64,000 bases of DNA from positions 1,736,001 through 1,800,000 of the forward strand of contig NZ_QHHQ01000001.1 in the NCBI RefSeq assembly GCF_003258595.1. Reading direction: 5' to 3'. The notes under the pieces are model-generated. The model saw nothing but the letters and a program-made list of their open reading frames with translations. It did not search any database and was not told the DNA's origin. This document shows, in pieces, positions 29,837 through 37,708 of the stretch. Made by a program: the position numbers and the translations under genes. Each line of letters begins with the position of its first letter. Positions within the stretch are counted from its first letter, which is position 1. This DNA is from Acuticoccus sediminis (GTDB lineage Bacteria; Pseudomonadota; Alphaproteobacteria; Rhizobiales; Amorphaceae).

Positions 29837-30547
29837 TCAGCGGTCCGGGATCGTCAGGCCCTTGGCGCCGCTGGCCTCGATCGCGGCCTCGATCATCCCC
29901 TCGCCCCGGGCGCGTGCGAGGAAGTCGCCGAGCAGAGGCACCGCCTCACGCAGAGCGACGGGAACGGCCATGGCCTGGCCGACGGCGGCCAGCGCGCCGG
30001 GGAGGATCACCGCGCCCGCATTGCCGGTGAAGCGCGCCGCGAGGCTCGCCCGCACGCCCGCCACGGCGTCGCCCTCGCCGGCGATGAAACGGTCCATCGA
30101 GGCGCCGGGGCTCTCGGCCTTCACCACCGCGGCATGGCGGATCGACTTGTCGAGGTGGAGGTCGTAGGCCGAGCCCGCCGCGGAGAGGATCGTGACGCCG
30201 GCGCGGTCGACGTCCTCCACCGTTGCCGGACCGCCGGGGCGCACGGCATAGGTGGTGTCGATGGTCACGTACGGGCGGGTGAAGGCGACGTGGTCCTCGC
30301 GCGCCGGATCGACCGCCAGGAAGGCGACCGTCCAGACACCGGCCTGCGCGTCCGCGACCACCTTGCCCGCCCCGGGGTAGAGCACCGGCTCCAGCGGGAC
30401 GCCGAGCTCCTCGGCCAGACGCCGGGCGAGGGCGGGGCTGACGCCGGTGAGGTGCCCTCCGTCCTCCTGCACGAGCGCCTTGTTGCCGGTGTTGATCGCG
30501 GCGCGGAGCGTTCCGTCCGGCGCGAGGAGGCCGGCGAGCGGGGTCAC
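29837..30547 (-). CDS. Periplasmic-binding-protein-fold domain without signal peptide
   Basis: This 236-residue protein has the type 2 solute-binding fold of amino-acid ABC receptors: LRAAINTGNKALVQ, LTGVSPALARRLAEELG, TVAFLAVDPAREDHVAFTRPY and FIAGEGDAVAGVRASL. No signal peptide or lipobox precedes it. The GTG start overlaps the aldolase stop by 4 bases (GTGA), which rules out an upstream leader. It may therefore sense or bind a pathway compound in the cytoplasm, as do PBP-fold enzymes such as cyclohexadienyl dehydratases. It is the last gene of the catabolic operon. Confidence 0.78.
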   Translation of the reverse strand: MTPLAGLLAPDGTLRAAINTGNKALVQEDGGHLTGVSPALARRLAEELGVPLEPVLYPGAGKVVADAQAGVWTVAFLAVDPAREDHVAFTRPYVTIDTTYAVRPGGPATVEDVDRAGVTILSAAGSAYDLHLDKSIRHAAVVKAESPGASMDRFIAGEGDAVAGVRASLAARFTGNAGAVILPGALAAVGQAMAVPVALREAVPLLGDFLARARGEGMIEAAIEASGAKGLTIPDR

Positions 30548-31311
30548 GCGGACTTCCACTCCTTTGCACGGGCGAGCGCGCCGTTGCGCAGGATCGCGAT
30601 GTCCACGTCGACGGCCGTGAAGACGCTGCCGGCCGCGTCGACCTCGCGGTTCCACTCCTGGCTGAGGGACAGGAAGCCGGCCGGCTTGCCGCAGGCGCGG
30701 ATGCGGCGCACGGCGTCCGCGACAGCGGCCTTCACGTCGGGATGCTGCGGGTTTTCGGCATGGCCGAGGCTCGCGGCGAGGTCGGCCGGGCCGATGAAGA
30801 CACCGTCGATGCCGTCCACCGCGCAGATCGCCTCGAGGTCGTCGAGGGCGCTCTTCGTCTCGATCTGGACGAGGAGGCAGATCTCCTCGCGCGCGGCCCT
30901 GGCGTAGCCGTCGATAGCGCCGAAGCCGGTGGCACGGGTGAGGCCGGCGACGCCGCGGATGCCTTCCGGCGGATAGGCGACGGAGGCGGCGGCGAGCCTG
31001 GCCTCCTCGGCATTCTGGATCTGCGGGATGAGGAGCGTCTGCGCCCCGCAGTCGAGCAGCTTCTTGATCTCGGCGACGTTGAGCGACGTCGGGCGGACGA
31101 TCGCCGACACCGGGTAGGACGCGACGGCCTGCAGCAGCGGCAGCACCGAGAGGGGGTCGAGGGCGGCGTGCTCGGTGTCGAACATGAGCCAGTCGTAGCC
31201 GCAGCCGGCGAGCATCTCGGCGACGGAGGAGTCGCTCATGGAGCACCACAGTCCGATTTGCCGCTCCCCGTTCTGGATGGCGGCTTTGAAGGCGTTACGG
31301 CGCAGTTCCAT
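30544..31311 (-). CDS. HpcH/HpaI-family aldolase
   Basis: This is a 255-residue class II pyruvate aldolase of the HpcH/HpaI family. It has IGLWCSMSDSSVAEMLAG, YDWLMFDTEHAALDP, metal ligand Glu in LLVQIETKSALDDLEAI, and GIDGVFIGPADLAASLG. It would cleave a 2-keto-3-deoxy or 4-hydroxy-2-oxo acid to pyruvate and an aldehyde. The operon partners (AroQ, AroE-like, Gfo/Idh) suggest a ring-derived or sugar-acid intermediate. Seven bases separate it from the AroE-like gene. Confidence 0.88.
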   Translation of the reverse strand: MELRRNAFKAAIQNGERQIGLWCSMSDSSVAEMLAGCGYDWLMFDTEHAALDPLSVLPLLQAVASYPVSAIVRPTSLNVAEIKKLLDCGAQTLLIPQIQNAEEARLAAASVAYPPEGIRGVAGLTRATGFGAIDGYARAAREEICLLVQIETKSALDDLEAICAVDGIDGVFIGPADLAASLGHAENPQHPDVKAAVADAVRRIRACGKPAGFLSLSQEWNREVDAAGSVFTAVDVDIAILRNGALARAKEWKSA

Positions 31312-31318
31312 GGGGTCC

Positions 31319-32158
31319 TCAGTATTTGATCGTTGCGAGCCGGCGCAGTTCGTCCGGCGTCGTTGTCGGCAGGTCGAAGAATTCGAGGTATGCCGGAATT
31401 TGCTCGAACAGCATATCCGTTCCGATCTGCGTCGCGCAGCCTTTTGCGCGGGCGGCGGCGAGGAAGGGCGTCTCCTCCGCCTTCATGACGACCTCGCCGA
31501 CGAAGGTGGAGGCGGTGACGCCGGACAGGTCCATCGGCAGCGGGTCGCCGGCGTTCATGCCGAGCGGCGTCGCGTTGACGGCGATGTCGAACCCGGCCGG
31601 GTCGCTCGAGATCTCGACGGTGAGGCCGGGGTAGTGCGTCTTGAGGCTGGCGGCGAGCCGCTCGGCCGAGGCCGGGCGGGTGTCGGCGAGGGCGAGGCGG
31701 GCGGCCCCGGCCTTCGCGGCGGAGGCGGCGATCGCCGAGCCCACCCCGCCCGAGCCCACGACGATCACCGAGGCGCCGGCGAAGGACCGGCCCTTGCGTT
31801 CCACGCCGCGCACGAAGCCCTCGCCGTCGAACATGTCGCCGACGAGACGCCCGTCCGCGTCCCGCTTCACCGCGTTGCAGGCGCCGCAGACCTTTACCGT
31901 CGTCGATGTCTCGTCGAGAAGGTCCACCACCGTCACCTTGTGCGGCATGGTGATGAGCGCGCCGGCGATGTTGGTGAGGCGGAAGACGAGGGGCAGGAAC
32001 TCAGCGAAGTCCTCCGCCCGGCAGCCCATGGGCATGACGCAGACGTCGATGTCCCGGTCGGCGAAGTAGGGGTTGTAGATCATCGGCGCCTTGAAGCTCT
32101 CGGTCGGGACGCCGAGGTGCGCGATGAGCCTTGTGTGGCCGGAGATGAGGCGGGTCAT
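31319..32158 (-). CDS. Shikimate/quinate dehydrogenase-like (AroE family)
   Basis: This is a 279-residue AroE-family protein. The catalytic Lys is in LITMPHK (K74), the Rossmann loop is VIVVGSGGVGSAIA, and NATPLGMNAGDPLP is the typical C-terminal block. The N-terminal substrate motif (PTESFKAPMIYN) differs from biosynthetic AroE, and the usual NTDG is replaced by GDMFDGEG. A catabolic quinate/shikimate-type substrate is more likely than biosynthesis. Neighbours AroQ, Gfo/Idh, GntR and TRAP support this. Confidence 0.85.
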   Translation of the reverse strand: MTRLISGHTRLIAHLGVPTESFKAPMIYNPYFADRDIDVCVMPMGCRAEDFAEFLPLVFRLTNIAGALITMPHKVTVVDLLDETSTTVKVCGACNAVKRDADGRLVGDMFDGEGFVRGVERKGRSFAGASVIVVGSGGVGSAIAASAAKAGAARLALADTRPASAERLAASLKTHYPGLTVEISSDPAGFDIAVNATPLGMNAGDPLPMDLSGVTASTFVGEVVMKAEETPFLAAARAKGCATQIGTDMLFEQIPAYLEFFDLPTTTPDELRRLATIKY

Positions 32159-32183
32159 GGACGTCCCTCCAACGGCTGGGCGG

Positions 32184-33230
32184 TTACACCGCCGCGCCCA
32201 GCGTGACCGTCGCGCCGGTGGCGGCGGACGTCTTGACGGCTTCGATCACCTCGAGCGCGGCGAGGCCGTCGCGGCCCGTCACCTTAGGCGCCTCCTCGCC
32301 GCGCACGACTGCGGCGAACTGCTCGATCTGGCAGACGAGCGGGTCGGCGAACGGGTAGGGGAAGCGGGTCGCGGCGATCGGCTCCCACCAGGAGCGCCTG
32401 GCCGGGTTGGTCCAGAGCGAGAGGCTCGGGATCGCGAGCGCGCCATGGGTGCCGGCGAGCCAGTAGCAGTCCTCGGACGTCGCCGGGTACACCGGGTTCT
32501 CGCGTGCGGTCATCTCCCAGCTCCAGGGCGTGACGGCGGTGTCGCAGATGTTGACCGTGCCGAGCGTGCCGGAGGCGAAGCGCAGGATGACGACGGCGGT
32601 CTCCTCCACCTCGTTGCCGCGGACGGCGTTCGACTCCATCGCGTGGACGGTCGTCACCGGGCCGCACAGCATGTGCAGGAGGTCGATGTCGTGGGCGAGG
32701 TTGAGGTAGACCGGCCCGGCGCCCTTCTTCCGGCGCCATGGCGTCTCGAAATAGTCGTCCGGCTTCATGAACCAGGTGGTCGCCTGGACGGAGGCGATGG
32801 TGCCGAGCCGGCCCTCGTCCACCAGTTCCTTCGCCTTGGTCATCAGCGGGTTGTGGCGGCGGTGGTGGCCGACGGCAAGGGCCACGCCTGCCGCCTCGGC
32901 CGCCTCGACGAGGCGGCGCGCCTCGGCGAGGTCCGTCGCGAGCGGCTTTTCCACCAGCACCGGCTTGCCCGCGGCGACGCAGGCGAGGCCGCCCTCGACG
33001 TGCACCTGGTTCGGGGTGGCGAGGATCACCGCATCGACGTCGTCGCGGGCGATGAGCTCGTCCAGCGTGGCGAGGTAGGGGACGCCGTGCTTCTCGCCGA
33101 CCGGGCGGCCGACGGCCTCGGACGGGTCTGCGACCGCGGCGAGGACCGCGCCCTCGGCGACGGCGATCGCCTCGGCGTGGCGCGAGCCGATGAGGCCTGC
33201 CCCTGCGAGGCCGAGGCGGACCGCGGTCAT
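32184..33230 (-). CDS. Gfo/Idh/MocA-family oxidoreductase
   Basis: This is a 348-residue NAD(P)-dependent oxidoreductase: nucleotide loop [17 protein letters not shown], the signature [12 protein letters not shown] and a C-terminal beta domain ([16 protein letters not shown], containing the catalytic Asp/His region). These enzymes oxidise polyols, sugars or cyclitols. Its start overlaps the aroQ stop by 4 bases. Here it may act on a cyclic polyol acid related to quinate; the substrate is inferred from context only. Confidence 0.88.
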   Translation of the reverse strand: MTAVRLGLAGAGLIGSRHAEAIAVAEGAVLAAVADPSEAVGRPVGEKHGVPYLATLDELIARDDVDAVILATPNQVHVEGGLACVAAGKPVLVEKPLATDLAEARRLVEAAEAAGVALAVGHHRRHNPLMTKAKELVDEGRLGTIASVQATTWFMKPDDYFETPWRRKKGAGPVYLNLAHDIDLLHMLCGPVTTVHAMESNAVRGNEVEETAVVILRFASGTLGTVNICDTAVTPWSWEMTARENPVYPATSEDCYWLAGTHGALAIPSLSLWTNPARRSWWEPIAATRFPYPFADPLVCQIEQFAAVVRGEEAPKVTGRDGLAALEVIEAVKTSAATGATVTLGAAV

Positions 33231-33670
33231 GCCGCGGCCTTCACGATATTGGCGATGCGCCGCACCGCGGCCTCGTACCCCTCGATGCCGAAGCCGACGA
33301 TCACGCCGTCCGCGCGCAGCGAGATGTACGAGTGATGGCGGAAGCTCTCGCGCTTGTGGACGTTCGAGATGTGGACCTCGATCACCGGTCCCTCGAACGT
33401 GTTGAGCGCGTCGAGGATCGCGACCGAGGTGTGGGTGTAGGCGCCCGCGTTGATGGCGATGCCGCAGGACGTCTCCCGCGCCTCGTGGATCCAGTCGACG
33501 AGTTCGCCCTCGTGGTTGGACTGCCGCAGGCGGATCTCGAACCCCTCCGGCGCGGCGGCCCGGCAGTTGGTCTCGACGGTCTCGAGCGTGTCGTGGCCGT
33601 AGATGTGCGGCTGGCGCTTGCCGAGGAGGTTGAGGTTGGGGCCATTCAGGATGGTGATCAGGCGGCTCAT
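33227..33670 (-). CDS. aroQ: Type II 3-dehydroquinate dehydratase
   Basis: This 147-residue enzyme interconverts 3-dehydroquinate and 3-dehydroshikimate. It has [18 protein letters not shown] (R19 and Y24 at the active site), [13 protein letters not shown] and [21 protein letters not shown]. The size is normal for the dodecameric type II family. Its place at the head of a catabolic operon next to a GntR repressor suggests quinate/shikimate breakdown rather than aromatic amino acid synthesis. Confidence 0.94.
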   Translation of the reverse strand: MSRLITILNGPNLNLLGKRQPHIYGHDTLETVETNCRAAAPEGFEIRLRQSNHEGELVDWIHEARETSCGIAINAGAYTHTSVAILDALNTFEGPVIEVHISNVHKRESFRHHSYISLRADGVIVGFGIEGYEAAVRRIANIVKAAA

Positions 33671-33764
33671 GGCTGGCTCGAGGGTCGTGAGGGGAGGGAG
33701 ATCGCGCGGCCGGCGGCCGGCGCGCGGGTGATGGATATGGCGGACCGCGCGTCGGGGAGGGCGC

Positions 33765-34463
33765 TCATCGCGCGGTCTCCGGCAGGGCGTCCTGCAGCAT
33801 CTTGCGCAGCGCCGCCCCGGTGCGGTCGATGTGCGCGGCGAGGAGTGCCGCGGCTGCCTCGCCGTCGCGTCTCGTCGCGGCTTCGGCGATGGCGGCGTGC
33901 TCCTGCGTGACGTCCCGCTGCTCCTCCGAGCGGGCCATGAAGATGCGGCGGTAGCGGTCGTTCATGTTCATAAGGGTGCGGTGGAAGCTGAGGAGGAGCG
34001 GCATGTCGCACCGGTCGATCAGCGCCAGGTGGAAGGCGTTGTGCGCCAGCTCCCACGCCTCGACGCTGGCGGCGTCGCCGGGGACGCGGACCGTGTGGTT
34101 GAGGCGGTAGACGGCGGCCGTGACGTCGGTCTCCCAGTCGAGCCCGCCGTTCGCGATCGCCGCGCGCAGGGCGAGCGGCTCCAGCTCCATGCGCAGCCGC
34201 GTCACCTCGTCGAGATTGGCGAGCGATATGGGCGCGACGGTGTAGCCCTTCTGCTCCTCGGCGACGAGGAGGCCGTCGGCGACGAGCCGCGTCACCGCCT
34301 CCCGCAGGGAGGACACGCTGATGCCGAAGGAATCGCGCAGCGCGTCGAGCTTCAGCTTCCGGCCGGGCTCGAGCTGGCCGAGCAGGATCTGCTCGCGCAA
34401 CCGGTCGGCCACGCGTCCGGCGACGGTCGCTTTGCCCTTGGTGGTGTCGCGCACCCTTTGCAT
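33765..34463 (-). CDS. GntR-family (FadR/FCD) transcriptional regulator
   Basis: This is a 232-residue regulator with an N-terminal winged helix ([40 protein letters not shown]) and a C-terminal FCD ligand domain ([54 protein letters not shown]). I used the ATG at 34463; a TTG ten codons earlier is possible. It is divergent from the TRAP genes and starts the operon of the catabolic enzymes, so it probably represses both in the absence of the transported acid. Confidence 0.9.
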   Translation of the reverse strand: MQRVRDTTKGKATVAGRVADRLREQILLGQLEPGRKLKLDALRDSFGISVSSLREAVTRLVADGLLVAEEQKGYTVAPISLANLDEVTRLRMELEPLALRAAIANGGLDWETDVTAAVYRLNHTVRVPGDAASVEAWELAHNAFHLALIDRCDMPLLLSFHRTLMNMNDRYRRIFMARSEEQRDVTQEHAAIAEAATRRDGEAAAALLAAHIDRTGAALRKMLQDALPETAR

Positions 34464-34493
34464 TCCCGGCGCCCTGCCTTTCGGTCGATGCAA

Positions 34494-34647
34494 CCCCTAG
34501 CACCCATATTCGATAGTTGGCAATAAAGTCGTTTTTTGATCTTTTGGTCGATATAAGCTGGACAAATAGGACGGCGGTTGCCAGAAGCAGACCTGCTCGG
34601 CATCGTTACGCCGGGCCAAAGTCATCAAGGTACCTGGGAGGATACCA
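34494..34647. promoter_or_regulatory. AT-rich divergent control region, GntR / TRAP
   Basis: This is the most AT-rich stretch nearby. It contains two related blocks around CGATA (ATTCGATAGTTGG near 34509 and TTGGTCGATATAAG near 34545) that could be operator half-sites. GGGAGG just before the dctP ATG is the ribosome site. No clear -35/-10 pair was found. Control by the adjacent GntR protein is inferred from position. Confidence 0.4.
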
Positions 34648-35661
34648 ATGGGCACTTCACTGAAGCGCGGGCTTCTGTCCGGCGCTGTCACTGCCGTTCT
34701 GTCTGCCGCTCTCGCCACCGGTGCTCTGGCCCAGGACAAGGTGCAGATCCGCCTGTCCGCGGTGAGCTCCGACACCGACCAGCGCGCCGTCGCGCTTCAG
34801 GAGAAGTTCGCCCCGGCCGTGTCGGGCTTCGCGAACTTCGAGCCGCACTACAACGCCACCCTCTTCGCCCAGGGCGCCGAACTGGAGGCGATCGCCACCG
34901 GCGACCTCGAGATGTCGATCACCTCGGCCCAGGAGCTGGCGACCTTCTTCCCCGAGTTCTCGATCTTCACCGCCGGCTACGTCCTGCAGGACGCCCAGCA
35001 CCAGGTGGACGTCTTCAACGCGCCGCTGTTCGACGACTTCAAGCAGAAGGCGGAGGACGAGCTCGGCGTGATCCTGCTGGCGCCGATGTACCTCGGTCGG
35101 CGCCAGGTGAACCTGCGCCAGTGCCCGGACGAGCTGAAGGTGGAGACGCCGGACGACCTCAAGGGCGTCAACCTGCGCATGCCCGGCACCGACGCCTGGC
35201 AGTTCCTCGGCCGCGCGCTCGGCGCCAACCCGACGCCGATGGCCTTCACCGAGGTCTACACCGCGCTCTCCTCCGGCGCCGTCGACGGGCAGGACAATCC
35301 GCTCCCGACCGTGGTCGACGCCAAGTTCTACGAGGTGACCTGCCAGATCGTGCTGACCTCGCACCTCGTCGACTGGAACTTCATCGCCTTCTCCAAGGCG
35401 GTGTTCGAGGAGCTGACCGAGGAGCAGCAGCAGATCGTGCGTGACGCCGCCTGGGCCGCCGCCGACTACGGCCGCGAGAACCAGCTCAAGAAGGAAGAGG
35501 AGCTCGTCTCCTTCCTCGAGGAGAACGGCCTGACGATCTACGAGCCCGACGTCGACGCCTTCCGCAAGCACGTGCAGGAGGAGTATCTCAACTCCGAATA
35601 CGCGACGAACTGGCCCGAGGGTCTGCTCGAGAAGGTCAACGCCCTCGGCAAGGGCCAATAA
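34648..35661 (+). CDS. TRAP transporter solute-binding protein (DctP)
   Basis: This 337-residue periplasmic receptor has a signal peptide (1-28, cleavage after ALA) and the DctP fold: FAQGAELEAIATGDLEMSI, VNLRQCPDELKVETPDDLKG and the conserved LRMPGTDAWQFLGRALGA, where the Arg binds the ligand carboxylate. GGGAGG upstream sets the start. It is followed by dctQ and dctM and divergent from the GntR-aroQ operon. The ligand is therefore likely a cyclic carboxylic acid such as quinate or shikimate. Confidence 0.93.
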   Translation: MGTSLKRGLLSGAVTAVLSAALATGALAQDKVQIRLSAVSSDTDQRAVALQEKFAPAVSGFANFEPHYNATLFAQGAELEAIATGDLEMSITSAQELATFFPEFSIFTAGYVLQDAQHQVDVFNAPLFDDFKQKAEDELGVILLAPMYLGRRQVNLRQCPDELKVETPDDLKGVNLRMPGTDAWQFLGRALGANPTPMAFTEVYTALSSGAVDGQDNPLPTVVDAKFYEVTCQIVLTSHLVDWNFIAFSKAVFEELTEEQQQIVRDAAWAAADYGRENQLKKEEELVSFLEENGLTIYEPDVDAFRKHVQEEYLNSEYATNWPEGLLEKVNALGKGQ

Positions 35662-35688
35662 GGACTCCAGCGGCGGGAGGACACCGTA

Positions 35689-36237
35689 ATGCGTTCGATT
35701 GCGCGACTTTTCTCCCGCCTGACAGAGGGGGTGGCGGCCATGATGATGGCTGCCATCTTCGTCGTCTTCATCCTCCAGATCGCCGTGCGCTATATCGTCG
35801 GCTCGGCCTGGTTCGCCGCGACGTTCGGCGACGTGGTGGACGCTTCGTCCTTCGGCTGGACGCTCGAGTTCATCATGGTGCTTTGGCTCTGGACGATCTT
35901 CTTCGGCAACGCCTTCGTCGTGCGTGAACGCGACCACGTCTCGTTCGACATCCTCTACTTCGCGGTCGGCCCGCAGGTGCGGCGGGTCTTCGTCGTCGTG
36001 GGCGCGCTCGCCATCATGGCCGCGCTGTGGCTCTCCATCGAGCCGACCTACGGCAAGATGCGCATCCTCAAGATCAAGTCGTCGGCGACGCTGCCGGTGA
36101 AGATGCTGCCGATCTACTCGATCTACTTCCTGTTCCTCGCCGTCGTCGGTCTGCGCTACGGCTGGCGCGCCTACGAGGCGATCCGCCACGGCGTAGACCG
36201 CGAGCCGCACCACCACCTCGAGATCACCGACGAATGA
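35689..36237 (+). CDS. TRAP transporter small permease (DctQ)
   Basis: This is a 182-residue membrane protein with four helices (MMMAAIFVVFILQIAVRYI, FIMVLWLWTIFFGNAFVV, VFVVVGALAIMAALWLSI, YSIYFLFLAVVGLRYG), the usual DctQ layout. Its stop overlaps the dctM start by 4 bases. It forms the membrane unit with DctM for Na+-driven uptake. Confidence 0.92.
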   Translation: MRSIARLFSRLTEGVAAMMMAAIFVVFILQIAVRYIVGSAWFAATFGDVVDASSFGWTLEFIMVLWLWTIFFGNAFVVRERDHVSFDILYFAVGPQVRRVFVVVGALAIMAALWLSIEPTYGKMRILKIKSSATLPVKMLPIYSIYFLFLAVVGLRYGWRAYEAIRHGVDREPHHHLEITDE

Positions 36238-37529
36238 GCGTCGCTATCCTCACCCTCGTCGGCACGCTGTTCCTGCTCGCGGGTATCGGCGTTCCCATTG
36301 CCTACGCGATCATCGTCGCCTCGATGGCCTACGTCGCCGCCGACGGCCAGTCGATCGGCATCGTCGGCAAGACGCTGGTGGACGGCATCTACCAGAGCTT
36401 CCTGCTGCTCGCGGTACCGCTCTTCATCGTCGCCGCCAACATCATGAACGCCGGCACCATCTCCGACCGGCTGCTGGGTTTCTGCGTCGCCGTCGTCGGA
36501 CGGTTCCGGGGCGGGCTGGGGCACGTCAACGTCGTCGCCTCGCTGATCTTCTCCGGCATGTCGGGCTCGGCGGTGGCGGACGCCTCGGGCATCGGCAAGG
36601 TCATCATCGACATGATGGTGCGCTCGGGCCACTACTCGCGCGGCTACGCGGCGGCGATCACCGCGGCCTCGGCGACCATCGGCCCGATCATCCCGCCGTC
36701 CATCCCGATGGTGCTCTACGCGCTCGTCTCGAACGCCTCCATCGGCTACCTCTTCCTCGGCGGCATCGTGCCCGGCCTCCTGATGGGCCTCGTGCTGATG
36801 GCGATGAACTCGCTCATCGCCGCCCGCCGCGGGTTCGAGACCGACGAGGTCGTCCCGCTCTCCGAACTCCCGCGCAAGACCGCGAACGCCTTCCCGGCGC
36901 TGCTGATGCCGGCGATCCTGCTCTACGGCATCTACGGCGGCGTCACCACGCCGACCGAGGCGGCGGCGGTCGCGGCGGCCTACGCGCTGCTCCTCGCTGG
37001 GGTCTTCTACCGCGCCCTCACGGTAAAGGCGCTCTACTCGATCCTGGTCGAGAGCGCGCGCTCCTCCGCCGCGGTGGGCATCGTCATCGGCGGGGCGCTG
37101 ATCCTCAACTACGTGGTCGCGTCGGAGAACATCCCGAGCCAGCTCGCTTCCGTTCTGGTCGGCCTCGACGTGTCGCCGATTGCCTTCATGCTCGGCGTGA
37201 ACGTCCTGCTGCTGATCCTGGGGTGCCTTCTCGACGCCACGACGATCATCCTCGTCATCATCCCGCTGTTCATTCCCACCTGCCGCGAACTCGGGATCGA
37301 CCTCGTCCACTTCGGCGTCGTGGCGGTAGTGAACTGCATGATCGGGCTGATCACGCCGCCGTACGGCATCCTCCTCTTCGTCATCAACGCGGTGACGCGG
37401 ATCCCGCTGGCCGAAATCATCCGTGAAATCTGGGCCTTCCTCGCGGTCCTGATCCTCGCGCTCCTGGCGCTGATCTTCCTGCCGGGCCTGACACTCTGGC
37501 TGCCGCGGATGTTCGGCTACCAGGGCTGA
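36234..37529 (+). CDS. TRAP transporter large permease (DctM)
   Basis: This 431-residue protein with about twelve helices carries the DctM signatures FSGMSGSAVADASGIGKV, SATIGPIIPPSIPMVLYAL and CLLDATTIILVIIPLF. Length and start (ATGA overlap with dctQ) are standard. It completes a full TRAP system. Confidence 0.94.
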   Translation: MSVAILTLVGTLFLLAGIGVPIAYAIIVASMAYVAADGQSIGIVGKTLVDGIYQSFLLLAVPLFIVAANIMNAGTISDRLLGFCVAVVGRFRGGLGHVNVVASLIFSGMSGSAVADASGIGKVIIDMMVRSGHYSRGYAAAITAASATIGPIIPPSIPMVLYALVSNASIGYLFLGGIVPGLLMGLVLMAMNSLIAARRGFETDEVVPLSELPRKTANAFPALLMPAILLYGIYGGVTTPTEAAAVAAAYALLLAGVFYRALTVKALYSILVESARSSAAVGIVIGGALILNYVVASENIPSQLASVLVGLDVSPIAFMLGVNVLLLILGCLLDATTIILVIIPLFIPTCRELGIDLVHFGVVAVVNCMIGLITPPYGILLFVINAVTRIPLAEIIREIWAFLAVLILALLALIFLPGLTLWLPRMFGYQG

Positions 37530-37531
37530 AC

Positions 37532-37547
37532 GGCACCGGCCGGTGCC
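37532..37547. terminator. Palindrome after dctM
   Basis: GGCACCGGCCGGTGCC is a perfect 16-bp palindrome starting 3 bases past the dctM stop; CCCGGATCCGGG (37557-37568) is a second one. Neither is followed by a T-run, so they may end TRAP transcription weakly. Confidence 0.35.
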
Positions 37548-37576
37548 TTCGGTGATCCCGGATCCGGGCTCCGCCA

Positions 37577-37598
37577 TCGCGAAGGCAAATCTTCGCGA
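37577..37598. promoter_or_regulatory. Inverted repeat upstream of the sulfatase gene
   Basis: TCGCGAAG-N6-CTTCGCGA, perfect 8-bp arms, lies 110 bases before the sulfatase start. It sits just ahead of an AT-rich stretch with TATACT (37638-37643) as a possible -10 box. It may be an operator; no regulator gene is adjacent. Confidence 0.35.
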
Positions 37599-37708
37599 GT
37601 AACCATAACCTCGCCGCGAATTTATGCGAATTTCAATTATACTACCAAAACGGCAAACATGGCCCAATAGTGGTCAGGCCGGAAAACGAAAGAGCGGGAG
37701 AGAGCTCG

